Of a DNA stretch of 64,000 bases, positions 10,994 to 19,483 are shown piece by piece. Location of the stretch: assembly GCF_019635935.1 (NCBI RefSeq), contig NZ_JAHBYN010000001.1, forward strand, positions 1,178,001-1,242,000. Reading direction: 5' to 3'. This stretch comes from Parvibaculum sp. Lineage in GTDB: Bacteria; Pseudomonadota; Alphaproteobacteria; Parvibaculales; Parvibaculaceae. The first letter of the stretch is position 1; each line of letters begins with the position of its first letter. The notes beneath the pieces were generated by a model. The model was not told the origin of the DNA, searched no databases, and was given only the letters and a program-made list of their open reading frames with translations. The position numbers and the translations under genes are program-made.

Positions 10994-12058
10994 ATGAAAA
11001 CCGCCGACCGCCTGACACGCCTTCTCGACATCGACTTGCCCATCATCCAGGCGCCGATGGCCGGCGCCTCGACGGCGGAACTTGCCGCCGCCGTTTCGAA
11101 CGCCGGCGGCCTCGGCTCGCTCGGCACCGCGATGATGACACCGGCCGAAGTCCGCGCGCAGACCGGCGCGCTGCGGGCGCTGACCAACAAGCCGTTCAAC
11201 CTGAATTTCTTCGTCCATGCCGAACCCGACATCGCAAACTATGACGGCAGGGAAATGCGCGGCGCGCTGAAGCCCTATTTCGACGAGCGCGGTCTCGGCG
11301 ACGTGCCCGAACCCGCTTCGCCCGCGCCGGCCTTCAACGACGACATGCTGGACCTGCTGCTGGAACTCCGGCCTCGCGTCGCGAGCTTTCATTTCGGTCT
11401 GCCCGGCGCAAACGCCGTGGCGGCGCTGAAAGCGGCCGGCATCGCGATCCTCGGCAGCGCGACAACGGCGGCCGAGGCCCGCGCGCTCGAAACCGGCGGC
11501 GCCGACGCGATCGTCGCGCAGGGCCACGAGGCGGGCGGCCATCGCGGCACGTTTCTCGATCATGTCGATCTCGGCACGGTGGGCACGATGGCGCTGGTAC
11601 CGCAGATCGCCGACGCGGTGTCGGTGCCGGTGATCGCGGCCGGCGGCATCGGCGATGCGCGCGGCGTCGCCGCCGCCTTCATGCTGGGCGCGGCAGGCGT
11701 GCAGCTCGGCACGGCCTATCTCGCCTGCCCGGAAGCGGGCATCCACCCCGTTCACCGCAAGGCGCTCGCCGAGGCGTCGGATCATTCGACTGTGGTGACG
11801 AAACTTTTTTCCGGACGCCCGGCGCGCGCCATCCGCAACCGGCTGACCGAAGAACTTCATTCCCTCGAAAGGCTGGCGGCACCCTTCCCGGCGCAACGCG
11901 CGCTCGTCGCGCCGCTTGCCCGCGTCAGCGCGAAGGAGAACCGCGCCGAATTCATGCCGCTCTGGTCCGGACAGGCGGCCGCGCTGTCGAAGGCGGAACC
12001 GGCGGCGGAAAAGACACTGAGGCTGATTCGCGAGGCGGAAAAGCTGATGGGACGATGA
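10994..12058 (+). CDS. Nitronate monooxygenase / 2-nitropropane dioxygenase family
   Basis: A 354-residue FMN-dependent TIM-barrel protein. Family signs are the N-terminal LPIIQAPMAGASTAELAAAV, VAQGHEAGGHRG, PVIAAGGIGDARGVAAAFMLGA and GVQLGTAYLACPEA, all in the usual order for flavin-phosphate and substrate binding. Enzymes of this family oxidise propionate-3-nitronate or nitroalkanes; some members have other roles. The ATG at 10994 is used. The frame is open back to 10868, but that stretch lies inside the antisense riboswitch and shows no conserved sequence. It is divergent from the thiC transcript. Confidence 0.88.
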   Translation: MKTADRLTRLLDIDLPIIQAPMAGASTAELAAAVSNAGGLGSLGTAMMTPAEVRAQTGALRALTNKPFNLNFFVHAEPDIANYDGREMRGALKPYFDERGLGDVPEPASPAPAFNDDMLDLLLELRPRVASFHFGLPGANAVAALKAAGIAILGSATTAAEARALETGGADAIVAQGHEAGGHRGTFLDHVDLGTVGTMALVPQIADAVSVPVIAAGGIGDARGVAAAFMLGAAGVQLGTAYLACPEAGIHPVHRKALAEASDHSTVVTKLFSGRPARAIRNRLTEELHSLERLAAPFPAQRALVAPLARVSAKENRAEFMPLWSGQAAALSKAEPAAEKTLRLIREAEKLMGR

Positions 12059-12125
12059 GGGACGCTGCATTCGCTCACCCGCCGGCGTATGATCGGACAT
12101 CGAAACGGGACGAGGGGGAACACCC

Positions 12126-12542
12126 ATGACCGTCGAAATCGCCATGCTGTTCTGGGCGTCCGTGTTGGGCCTGGTGCAGGTCGGGTTGCAGAGCCTTTCC
12201 TTCAAGAGACAGGCCGGAAACGCCTATACGGTGGGCGCGCGCGACGAACCGCTTCCGCCGACGGGCCTTGCCGGGCGCATGGAGCGCGCGCTCAGGAATT
12301 TCCTCGAAACCTTCCCGATTTTCGCAGCGGTGATTCTCGCCGTCTATGCGACCGAGCGCACGAATCAATGGAGCGAAATCGGCGCGCAGATTTATTTCTG
12401 GGGCCGGCTGGCCTATATCCCGGCCTATGCGGCGGGCCTTCCCTGGGTCCGTACCTTCATCTGGCAGATCGCCACCGTCGGCATCGTGCTCTGCATGGTG
12501 CCGCTGTTCGACCGGGCGCTCATCACGGTACTGATGGAGTAA
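12126..12542 (+). CDS. MAPEG family membrane protein (copy 1)
   Basis: A 138-residue protein with about four membrane helices and the MAPEG (membrane-associated eicosanoid/glutathione metabolism) layout. It has a first helix ending in a basic turn, the GARDEP loop, an N-rich second helix (RNFLETFPIFAAV), the GAQIYFWGRLAYIPAYAAG segment and a last helix. Bacterial members are mostly uncharacterised; some have glutathione transferase activity. The ATG at 12126 has GAGGGGG upstream. It is followed 86 bp later by a second MAPEG gene that shares its layout. Confidence 0.85.
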   Translation: MTVEIAMLFWASVLGLVQVGLQSLSFKRQAGNAYTVGARDEPLPPTGLAGRMERALRNFLETFPIFAAVILAVYATERTNQWSEIGAQIYFWGRLAYIPAYAAGLPWVRTFIWQIATVGIVLCMVPLFDRALITVLME

Positions 12543-12628
12543 TCTCCCGAAACGGGCGTCTCGCCCCGACTCACTTTCATCGCTAGGATTCGTCCCGGTG
12601 GCAACACAACCAACTGGGGAGGAAACCC

Positions 12629-13030
12629 ATGACGGTGGAACTCTGGTCGCTCGTATGGGGCGGCGCACTTCTGTTCATTCTGATCGCGCTTTCGGCCAAC
12701 GCCAATGTGTCGGCGATGGGTATGGGCTGGGGCATCGGCAATCGCGACGAACCGGCCAAGACCACGGGCTGGGGCGCACGGGCGCGGCGCGCCTATATCA
12801 ACCATCTCGAAAACCTGCTGATCTTCGCCTGCTTCGCGGTGCCCGCGCATCTGGCCGGCATCAGCACCGAACTGACAGTGCTCGGCGCGCAAATCTTCCT
12901 GATCGCCCGCATCGCCTACGCGATCATCTATGTCGCGGGCTGGACAGTGGCGGGCGTCCGCACCATCGCATGGGCAGCCGGCGTCGTCGGCTACGCGATG
13001 ATCTTCATTGCGTTGTTGATGAACGCCTGA
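12629..13030 (+). CDS. MAPEG family membrane protein (copy 2)
   Basis: A 133-residue paralogue of the preceding gene with the same four-helix plan. It contains GNRDEP (GARDEP in copy 1), NHLENLLIFACFAVPAH, and GAQIFLIARIAYAIIYVAG (GAQIYFWGRLAYIPAYAAG in copy 1). It is an inner-membrane protein of unknown substrate. The start at 12629 has GGGGAGGAAA upstream. The sequence has diverged well beyond a recent duplication. A strong hairpin terminator follows within about 20 bp. Confidence 0.85.
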   Translation: MTVELWSLVWGGALLFILIALSANANVSAMGMGWGIGNRDEPAKTTGWGARARRAYINHLENLLIFACFAVPAHLAGISTELTVLGAQIFLIARIAYAIIYVAGWTVAGVRTIAWAAGVVGYAMIFIALLMNA

Positions 13031-13051
13031 CGCGCCGTACACGAACAAAAG

Positions 13052-13084
13052 AAGGGCGCCGGATTTCTCCCGGCGCCCTTTTTG
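13052..13084. terminator. Bidirectional intrinsic terminator between MAPEG gene and purA
   Basis: An 11-bp perfect stem (AAGGGCGCCGG paired with CCGGCGCCCTT), 7-nt loop and TTTTTG on the plus strand. On the minus strand it is followed by CTTCTTTTG. It lies between the convergent ends of the second MAPEG gene and purA and can serve both. Confidence 0.9.
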
Positions 13085-13099
13085 TTTGCACTTGAACGC

Positions 13100-14392
13100 T
13101 CAATCCGCGAACGGATCGGTCATCAGGATCGTGTCCTCCCGGTCGGGCGAGGTGGAAAGCAACGCCACCGGCGCCTCGATCAACTCTTCGACATAGCGCA
13201 CATATTTGACCGCCGCGGCCGGAAGCTGCGCCCAGGAGCGCGCGCCCTGCGTGCTGTCCTGCCAGCCTTCGAGCGTCTCGTAGACCGGCTTCACTTTTGC
13301 CTGCGCGCCCATGCCGGCCGGGAAATGATCGAACCGTTTGCCATCGACCTCATAGGCGACGCAGACCTTGATCTCGTCGAAGCCGTCGAGCACGTCGAGC
13401 TTCGTGAGCGCAATGCCGGTGATGCCGCCGGTCTTGATCGCCTGACGCACCATCACGGCGTCGAACCAGCCGCAGCGGCGCTTGCGCCCCGTCACTGTGC
13501 CGAATTCGTGTCCGCGCTCGCCGAGACGCTGGCCGACTTCATCCGTCAGTTCGGTCGGGAACGGACCTTCGCCGACGCGCGTCGTGTAGGCCTTGGTGAT
13601 GCCGAGCACATAGCCGATGGCGCCGGGGCCGACGCCGGCGCCGCCTGCGGCCTGGCCGGCAATCGTGTTGGACGAGGTGACGAAGGGATAAGTGCCGTGG
13701 TCGATGTCGAGCATCGTGCCCTGCGCGCCCTCGAAGAGAATGCGCTGGCCCCGGCGCTTCGCCTCGTCGAGCACGCGCCAGACCGGCGCCACGAAAGGCA
13801 GCACACGCGGCGCGATTTCCTTCAGCGCGGCAACGATGGGCTCGACCGCAAGCTCGTCGAGCCGGTTGCCGCGGCGCAAGGCATTGTGATGCGCGAGCAG
13901 ACCCTCGACCTTGATCGGGAGCGTCGCCGGATCGGCAAGGTCGATGACGCGGATGGCGCGGCGGCCGGCCTTGTCTTCATAGGCGGGGCCGATGCCGCGT
14001 TTCGTCGTGCCGATCTTGACGCCCGAGTTCGAGCCTTCGCGCATCTCGTCGAGTTCGCGGTGAACGGGCAGGATCAGCACGGCATTTTCGGCGATCTTCA
14101 GATTGTCCGGCGTGACGACGACGCCCTTCGAGGCGATCTCGTCCACCTCCTTCGCGAAAGCCCAGGGATCGAGCACGACGCCATTGCCGAGGATCGAGAG
14201 CTTGCCCTTGCGCACGATGCCCGACGGCAGCAGCGAGAGCTTGTAGGTGACGCCGTCGATGACGAGCGTATGGCCGGCATTATGGCCACCCTGGAAACGC
14301 ACCACGACATCGGCGCGCTCCGACAGCCAGTCCACGATCTTGCCCTTGCCCTCGTCCCCCCACTGGGAGCCGACAACCGCCACATTTGCCAT
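13100..14392 (-). CDS. purA: Adenylosuccinate synthetase PurA
   Basis: A 430-residue enzyme joining IMP and aspartate with GTP to make adenylosuccinate, the first committed step to AMP. The N-terminal [18 protein letters not shown] is the P-loop-like phosphate-binding and catalytic Asp region. GGHNAGHT carries the catalytic His. The [13 protein letters not shown] and SGVKIGTT segments match the family, and length matches E. coli PurA (432 residues). The ATG of MANVAVVG at 14392 is the start; an upstream in-frame start adds 15 residues without similarity. Confidence 0.97.
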   Translation of the reverse strand: MANVAVVGSQWGDEGKGKIVDWLSERADVVVRFQGGHNAGHTLVIDGVTYKLSLLPSGIVRKGKLSILGNGVVLDPWAFAKEVDEIASKGVVVTPDNLKIAENAVLILPVHRELDEMREGSNSGVKIGTTKRGIGPAYEDKAGRRAIRVIDLADPATLPIKVEGLLAHHNALRRGNRLDELAVEPIVAALKEIAPRVLPFVAPVWRVLDEAKRRGQRILFEGAQGTMLDIDHGTYPFVTSSNTIAGQAAGGAGVGPGAIGYVLGITKAYTTRVGEGPFPTELTDEVGQRLGERGHEFGTVTGRKRRCGWFDAVMVRQAIKTGGITGIALTKLDVLDGFDEIKVCVAYEVDGKRFDHFPAGMGAQAKVKPVYETLEGWQDSTQGARSWAQLPAAAVKYVRYVEELIEAPVALLSTSPDREDTILMTDPFAD

Positions 14393-14623
14393 TTTATTCA
14401 ATGCCTTAGAGAGTGGGTGCCCGGCCGGACGCCGCATCTGTGCGGACCCCCAGACAAGCCGAAAGCCCCCTTGGCCTTTCGGGCCGGGAGCTTTGGCATT
14501 GTCTAGCGGATCGGAAGGCGGAAGGCTAGAAAGAAAGCACGCGACAATCTCGAATGGCGGGAGACGCCGGTCACGAAAACGTTAAAAGGCCGCACGCGCA
14601 CCACGCCACGCTTCGTCTAGAAT

Positions 14624-15295
14624 ATGCACATGAAAATGCCGATAAAGACCGGCCGCGCCGCGGTCCTGCTTTCGCTGCTGGGGGCGCTCGCCGCCGCACC
14701 AGCTTTCGCGCAAGCCTCGCCGGAAGTCGAGGCGCTGGTAGCGAAGATCAAGGCGGACCAGTTCAAGGTCATCATCAATTGCGAGCGCTGCAACCTTGCC
14801 GGCGCCGATTTCGACGGGCAGTTTCTGCGTCTCGCCGCGCTCGAACGCGCCGATCTGACGGGCGCGCGGCTAAGCGGCGCCGACCTGACCGGCATCCACC
14901 TCACACGGGCAAAGCTCGCAGGCGCCGATTTCAGCGGCTCCAACATGGCGGGCGCGGTGCTGACCGACGCCGACCTGCGCGGCGCCAATCTTTCGGATGC
15001 GCGGCTTGATGCCGTGCGCGTCCACGGCGCAAACTTCACCGGCGCCAACATCCAGCGCGCCAACTTCCGCCTGCTCGAATATGTAAAGAGGCTGACTTTC
15101 GCCGGCGCCGACGCGCGCGGGGCAATTTTCCGTCATGCCTATCTGGGCGGTGTCGACTTCTCGGGCGCCGATCTGCGCGGCGCCGATTTCACCCGCGCGA
15201 CCGGCCTGACCAACGCGCAACTCGCCAAGGCTTGCGGCGACGATACGACGATCCTGCCGCCCGGCCTCTCGATCCCGCGTTGCGACGCAAGCTGA
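14624..15295 (+). CDS. Secreted pentapeptide-repeat protein
   Basis: A 223-residue protein with a signal peptide (hydrophobic LLSLLGALAAAPAFA then AQA, cleavage near residue 30). About 25 tandem A(D/N)LXX-type pentapeptides follow (GADFDG, RADLTG, GADLTG, GANLSD and so on), which fold as a right-handed quadrilateral beta-helix. A CERC pair sits just before the repeats and one Cys lies near each end of the C-terminal tail (ACGDDT, IPRCDAS), so disulphides are possible in the periplasm. The function is not predictable from the fold. Confidence 0.85.
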   Translation: MHMKMPIKTGRAAVLLSLLGALAAAPAFAQASPEVEALVAKIKADQFKVIINCERCNLAGADFDGQFLRLAALERADLTGARLSGADLTGIHLTRAKLAGADFSGSNMAGAVLTDADLRGANLSDARLDAVRVHGANFTGANIQRANFRLLEYVKRLTFAGADARGAIFRHAYLGGVDFSGADLRGADFTRATGLTNAQLAKACGDDTTILPPGLSIPRCDAS

Positions 15296-15298
15296 CGC

Positions 15299-15784
15299 TC
15301 ACGCCGCAAGCGGCATGAATTCCAGACGTTCGGGAAGACGCTCGGCGCGAACGAAGAATGTTGCGCCGCGCAGGACCATATTGACCTCACCGTCCGGGCC
15401 GAGAAGCGGCATCTCCACCGCCTCCGTCGTCAGCCAGTGCTGCTTGTGCCAGTCGAGGCGAGCGCGGCGGCGATAGGGCCGGACTTCCGTGGCAATGATT
15501 TTCAATCCGTCGAAAATTTCGGTGGCGGCCTCGCCATAAGTGTCGGCATCGACCCAGCGGCCGGTCACATCGCGGCCCATGCGCTCGACAAGCTCCGTGC
15601 CAACGAGACGGTGGCGAAAGCCGAGCGGCTCCCGGATGACGTCGATCAGGTGCATGATGGGCATGAGCGCGAAAATCTCGGCGGGGTCGAAATCGTCCCG
15701 CGTCGGCGCGGCGCGCGCGCCTTTCTTTTCGCACCAGGTGCGGTAGAGAAGGGTCAGCCGTTCATCCCAGAATAGATCGTCCAT
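15299..15784 (-). CDS. PAS_5-family protein (copy 1)
   Basis: A 161-residue single-domain protein matching the alphaproteobacterial PAS_5 family. Conserved points are an acidic LFWDERLTLLYRTW start, TRDDFDPAEIFALMP, REPLGFRHRLVGTELVERMGRDVTGRW and the VRPYRRR / EMPLLGPDGEVNMVLRGATFF C-terminal half. PAS folds bind small ligands or mediate contacts. No output domain is present, so the partner is unknown. It follows a paralogue on the same strand, 29 bp after that gene's stop. Confidence 0.8.
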   Translation of the reverse strand: MDDLFWDERLTLLYRTWCEKKGARAAPTRDDFDPAEIFALMPIMHLIDVIREPLGFRHRLVGTELVERMGRDVTGRWVDADTYGEAATEIFDGLKIIATEVRPYRRRARLDWHKQHWLTTEAVEMPLLGPDGEVNMVLRGATFFVRAERLPERLEFMPLAA

Positions 15785-15813
15785 TTGCTTCTCTCTTCAC
15801 CGCGCGGCGGCGG

Positions 15814-16317
15814 TCAATGCAGCGGCAACGGCGCAACGAGATAGTGATCGGGAGGCGGATTTTTCGGCGAGGAATAGCTGACGCCGCGCAGGATCATGTT
15901 GACCTTCCCGTCTTCATCGACCAGCGGCAGCTCCATCGATTCCATCGTCAGCCATGAATTCGGATGCCATGTCATCGGCGAACGGCGGCGATAGGGGCGC
16001 GCCTCGCGCGCGACCTGCAGCAGCGAAGCAAAGACACGGTCCGCCGCTTTGCCATAAAGACCGGCATCGACCCAGCACCCGGTCGCATCGCGGCCGAGAT
16101 GTTCGACAATCTCGGTGCCAACGAGACGATGACGAAAGCCGAGCGGCTCCCACCGGACATCGAGAAAATTGACGATCGGCAGAAACGGTTTGATTTCGGA
16201 CGGGTTGAAGTCGGCACGCGTCGGCGCCGGCCGCCCGCCCTTCTTTTCCAGCCAATGCGCATAAAGCCCGTCGAGACGCCTGTCCCAGAATAATTCCGCC
16301 GTCACGCTTACCCCCAC
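15814..16317 (-). CDS. PAS_5-family protein (copy 2)
   Basis: A 167-residue paralogue of the gene downstream of it. The shared skeleton is LFWDRRLDGLYAHWLEKKGGRPAPTR, DFNPSEIKPFLP, WEPLGFRHRLVGTEIVEHLGRDATGCWVD, ARPYRRRSPMTWH, and MELPLVDEDGKVNMILRGVSY. It is the first gene of the pair. The ligand and output are unknown. It differs from copy 1 mainly at the C-terminus. Confidence 0.8.
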   Translation of the reverse strand: MGVSVTAELFWDRRLDGLYAHWLEKKGGRPAPTRADFNPSEIKPFLPIVNFLDVRWEPLGFRHRLVGTEIVEHLGRDATGCWVDAGLYGKAADRVFASLLQVAREARPYRRRSPMTWHPNSWLTMESMELPLVDEDGKVNMILRGVSYSSPKNPPPDHYLVAPLPLH

Positions 16318-16392
16318 CCCGATACGCGGGCCTTGATATACCCCGGTTCAGTTTCGGACGGTCATGGTTAATGGAGCATTACCCGCGGACAG

Positions 16393-16422
16393 CAAAAAGG
16401 CGGACCCGAAGGTCCGCCTTTG
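16393..16422 (-). terminator. Intrinsic terminator after serA
   Basis: The stem AAAGGCGGACC / GGTCCGCCTTT with a CGAA-type tetraloop is followed on the minus strand by a T run (CCTTTTTG). It lies 25 bp past the serA stop. Confidence 0.88.
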
Positions 16423-16446
16423 ATTTTCCGGCCGTAAAGCACGGCC

Positions 16447-18024
16447 TCAGAAGGTCAGCGACTTCGCCTGGACGACATGCGGCAGCGCCTGGATTTCGGC
16501 CAGAACGCTCGCCGGCACGTCCGCATCGACCTCGACGAGACAGATCGCATCGCCGCCGGCCTTTTCGCGGCCGAGGTTGAAATTGGCGATGTTGATGCCG
16601 GACCTGCCGAGCAGCGAACCGAGCGCGCCGATGAAACCCGGCTTGTCCTGGTTGGTCACATAGAGCATGTGACGGCCGAGCGAGGCTTCCATGTTGACGC
16701 CCTTGATCTGGATGAGACGCGGCAGACCGCCGGAGAAGACGGTGCCCGCGACCGAACGATCCTGGCGTTCGGTCTTCACCTCGATCTTGATATAGGTCTC
16801 GTAGGCGCCCTGCTGTTCGCGCTTCACTTCCGTGACCTTGATGTCGCGGTCCTTGGCGATGACCGGCGCCGAGACCATGTTGACGTCCTCAAGCTGCGGC
16901 TTGAGCAGACCGGTCAACGCCGCATTGGTGAGAACGCGCGTGTTCATCTCGGCGACATCGCCAGCATATTCGATGGTGACGGCCGAGATGCCGGTTTCGG
17001 TGAGCTGGCCCGCAAAGGAACCGAGCTGCTGCGCGAGCGTGAGGTACGGCGTCAATTTCGGCGCTTCTTCGGCCGACACCGCCGGCACGTTGATCGAATT
17101 GGTGATCGCGCCGGTGAGGAGGTAATCGGCCATCTGTTCGGCGACCTGCAGCGCGACATTTTCCTGCGCTTCATTGGTCGAAGCGCCGAGATGCGGTGTG
17201 CAGATGATCTGTTCCATGCCGAAAAGCGGGTTGGACTTCGCGGGCTCTTCCTCGAACACGTCGAGCGCCGCGCCGGCGACATGACCGCTTTCGATCGCCG
17301 CTTTCAAGTCGGCCTCGACGATCAGCCCGCCGCGTGCGCAATTGACGATGCGGACGCCCTTCTTGCACTTGGCGAGGTTTTCGGCGTTGAGAATGTTGCG
17401 CGTCTTGTCGGTCAGGGGCGTGTGCAGCGTGATGAAGTCGGCGCGCTTCAGCAGCTCTTCGAGATCGACCTTCTCGACACCGAGATCGCTGGCGCGCTCG
17501 GGCGTCAGGAACGGATCGAAGGCGACGACCTTCATGCGCAGGCCGAGCGCCCGGTCGGCGACGATGGAGCCGATATTGCCGCAACCGATGATACCGAGCG
17601 TCTTGGCCGTCACTTCGACGCCCATGAATTTCGACTTTTCCCACTTGCCGGCATGGGTGGAGGCATTCGCCTGCGGAATGTCGCGGGCGAGCGCCAGCAT
17701 CATCGCGACCGCATGTTCGGCCGTCGTGATCGAATTGCCGAAGGGCGTGTTCATGACGATGACGCCGGCGGCGGTGGCGGCCGGAAGATCGACATTATCC
17801 ACGCCGATGCCGGCGCGGCCGACGACCTTCAGCTTTTTCGCCGCCGCAAGCACCGGCGGCGTGACCTTGGTCGCCGAGCGGATCGCGAGACCGTCATAGT
17901 CGCCGATGATCTTGATGAGCTCGTCGCGATCGAGACCCGTCTTGACGTCGACCTCGACGCCGCGATCCTTGAAGATCTGCACGGCGGCGGGCGAAAGCTG
18001 GTCGGAAATCAGAACCTTGGGCAT
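16447..18024 (-). CDS. serA: D-3-phosphoglycerate dehydrogenase SerA (long form)
   Basis: A 525-residue enzyme that oxidises 3-phosphoglycerate to 3-phosphohydroxypyruvate with NAD, the first step to serine. It has a D-2-hydroxyacid dehydrogenase core with GCGNIGS (about 147-153), NCARGGLIVE carrying the catalytic Arg, and CTPHLGASTNEA with the catalytic His. An intervening domain and a C-terminal ACT domain (MLYVTNQDKPGFIGALGSLL) follow, as in the long SerA type where serine can inhibit. The ATG at 18024 has AGGAGG 6 bp upstream. It lies downstream of serC with a 76-bp gap. Confidence 0.97.
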   Translation of the reverse strand: MPKVLISDQLSPAAVQIFKDRGVEVDVKTGLDRDELIKIIGDYDGLAIRSATKVTPPVLAAAKKLKVVGRAGIGVDNVDLPAATAAGVIVMNTPFGNSITTAEHAVAMMLALARDIPQANASTHAGKWEKSKFMGVEVTAKTLGIIGCGNIGSIVADRALGLRMKVVAFDPFLTPERASDLGVEKVDLEELLKRADFITLHTPLTDKTRNILNAENLAKCKKGVRIVNCARGGLIVEADLKAAIESGHVAGAALDVFEEEPAKSNPLFGMEQIICTPHLGASTNEAQENVALQVAEQMADYLLTGAITNSINVPAVSAEEAPKLTPYLTLAQQLGSFAGQLTETGISAVTIEYAGDVAEMNTRVLTNAALTGLLKPQLEDVNMVSAPVIAKDRDIKVTEVKREQQGAYETYIKIEVKTERQDRSVAGTVFSGGLPRLIQIKGVNMEASLGRHMLYVTNQDKPGFIGALGSLLGRSGINIANFNLGREKAGGDAICLVEVDADVPASVLAEIQALPHVVQAKSLTF

Positions 18025-18100
18025 GAATGCCTCCTGGTTGAATGGCCGTCCGGCCCGCGAGCATGGCTCGCCGGACCGGCAGCTCAATGAACGAAATGGA

Positions 18101-19276
18101 TCAGGCCGCCGCCTTTAGCGACGCCTTGGCTTGCGCATAGGCCCAGTCGAGCCAGGGCATCAGCGCGCGCATGTCGGACACTTCGATCGTCGCGCCCGCC
18201 CAGATGCGAAGACCGGCCGGCGCATCGCGGTAGCCGGCGATGTCGTTGGCGACGCCTTCCTTGTCGAGAAGGTCGGCGATCTTCTTGGCGAAAGCGGCCT
18301 GATCGTCGTCGGACAGCGCGGTCACGTCCGGATCGACAACCTTGAGGCAGACGGAGGTGTTGGAGCGCGTGTCGACTTTCTCGGCGAGGAAATCGACCCA
18401 GGGCGTGCGGTCGGCCCATTCGGCGATGACGGCGGCATTGGCGTCGGCACGGCCGATCAGCGACTTGAGACCGCCGATCGAGGCCGCCCAGTCGAGCGCA
18501 TCGAGATAGTCCTCGACGGCGATCATCGACGGCGTGTTGATCGTCTCACCCTTGAAGATGCCCTCGATCAGCTTGCCGCCCTTGGTCATGCGGAAAATCT
18601 TCGGCATCGGCCATGCGGGCGTATAGCTCTCCAACCGCTCGACGGCGCGGGGCGACAGGATCAGCATGCCATGCGCCGCCTCGCCGCCCAGCACTTTCTG
18701 CCAGGAGAAGGTGACGACATCGAGCTTCGGCCATGCAAGGTCCTGCGCGAAGGCGGCGGACGTCGCGTCGCAGATCGTCAGCCCCTTGCGGTCGGCCGGG
18801 ATCCAGTCGCCGTTCGGCACGCGCACGCCGGACGTCGTGCCGTTCCAGGTGAAGACGACGTCGTTGTCGAAATTGATCTGGCCGAGATCCGGCAGCTTGC
18901 CGTAATCGGCCTTCAGCGTCCGCGCATCTTTCAGCTTGAGCTGCTTGACGACATCGGAAACCCAGCCTTCGCCGAAGCTCTCCCAGGCGAGGAGGTCGAC
19001 GCCGCGCGCGCCCAAGAGCGACCAGAGCGCCATTTCGACGGCGCCGGTGTCCGACGCCGGCACGATGCCGATGCGATAGTCGGCGGGGACGCCGAGAACG
19101 CTGCGCGTCTTTTCGATCGCGTCGGCGAGACGCGCCTTGCCCGGCTTCGAGCGATGGCTCCGGCCGACAAGCGCATTTTCGAGATTTTTGATGGTCCAGC
19201 CGGGGCGCTTGGCGCAAGGGCCGGAAGAGAAGTGCGGATTGGCCGGACGCACGGCCGGACGCTCGATGGCGGTCAT
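18101..19276 (-). CDS. serC: Phosphoserine aminotransferase SerC
   Basis: A 391-residue PLP-dependent class V aminotransferase making phosphoserine from phosphohydroxypyruvate and glutamate. It opens with [18 protein letters not shown], typical of the alphaproteobacterial long SerC. The PLP lysine is in [16 protein letters not shown]. The ATG at 19276 is chosen; an in-frame TTG two codons earlier is possible. It is the first gene of serC-serA and follows a structured leader whose second hairpin contains the ribosome site. Confidence 0.95.
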   Translation of the reverse strand: MTAIERPAVRPANPHFSSGPCAKRPGWTIKNLENALVGRSHRSKPGKARLADAIEKTRSVLGVPADYRIGIVPASDTGAVEMALWSLLGARGVDLLAWESFGEGWVSDVVKQLKLKDARTLKADYGKLPDLGQINFDNDVVFTWNGTTSGVRVPNGDWIPADRKGLTICDATSAAFAQDLAWPKLDVVTFSWQKVLGGEAAHGMLILSPRAVERLESYTPAWPMPKIFRMTKGGKLIEGIFKGETINTPSMIAVEDYLDALDWAASIGGLKSLIGRADANAAVIAEWADRTPWVDFLAEKVDTRSNTSVCLKVVDPDVTALSDDDQAAFAKKIADLLDKEGVANDIAGYRDAPAGLRIWAGATIEVSDMRALMPWLDWAYAQAKASLKAAA

Positions 19277-19326
19277 TTGCAACCTACCCTTTCAGATAGC
19301 TGCCCCTCGGTGGGGAGGGGTGTCCC
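19277..19326 (-). ncRNA. serC leader (alphaproteobacterial serC RNA motif)
   Basis: The roughly 50-nt 5' UTR of serC on the minus strand forms two adjacent hairpins. CCCCUC pairs with GAGGGG around CCCACC (19320-19303). CUAUC pairs with GGUAG around UGAAAG (19298-19284); the second includes the AAAGGGUAGG ribosome site. Position and hairpin plan match my memory of the conserved serC RNA motif reported upstream of serC in Alphaproteobacteria. A promoter lies just upstream, so the motif would start almost at the first transcribed base. The ligand, if any, is unknown. Confidence 0.6.
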
Positions 19327-19333
19327 GCCGCCG

Positions 19334-19362
19334 CGTATAGGCTTGTCGCCGCGCGAAGTCAA
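19334..19362 (-). promoter_or_regulatory. serCA promoter (-35 TTGACT, -10 TATACG)
   Basis: Minus strand TTGACT (19362-19357), exactly 17 bp, then TATACG (19339-19334). This is close to sigma-70 consensus. The predicted start near 19327 places the serC leader at the very 5' end of the transcript. Confidence 0.7.
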
Positions 19363-19483
19363 ATGACGGCCTTGCGACGGAACCACGCGGGAAGCTGGAA
19401 AATCCGCATAACGCCTTGCAATTGACACGCGCGGCGGCGGCCCGAAGACTGCCCGTACACCCCGCCCGGAAACGCAGGACACC

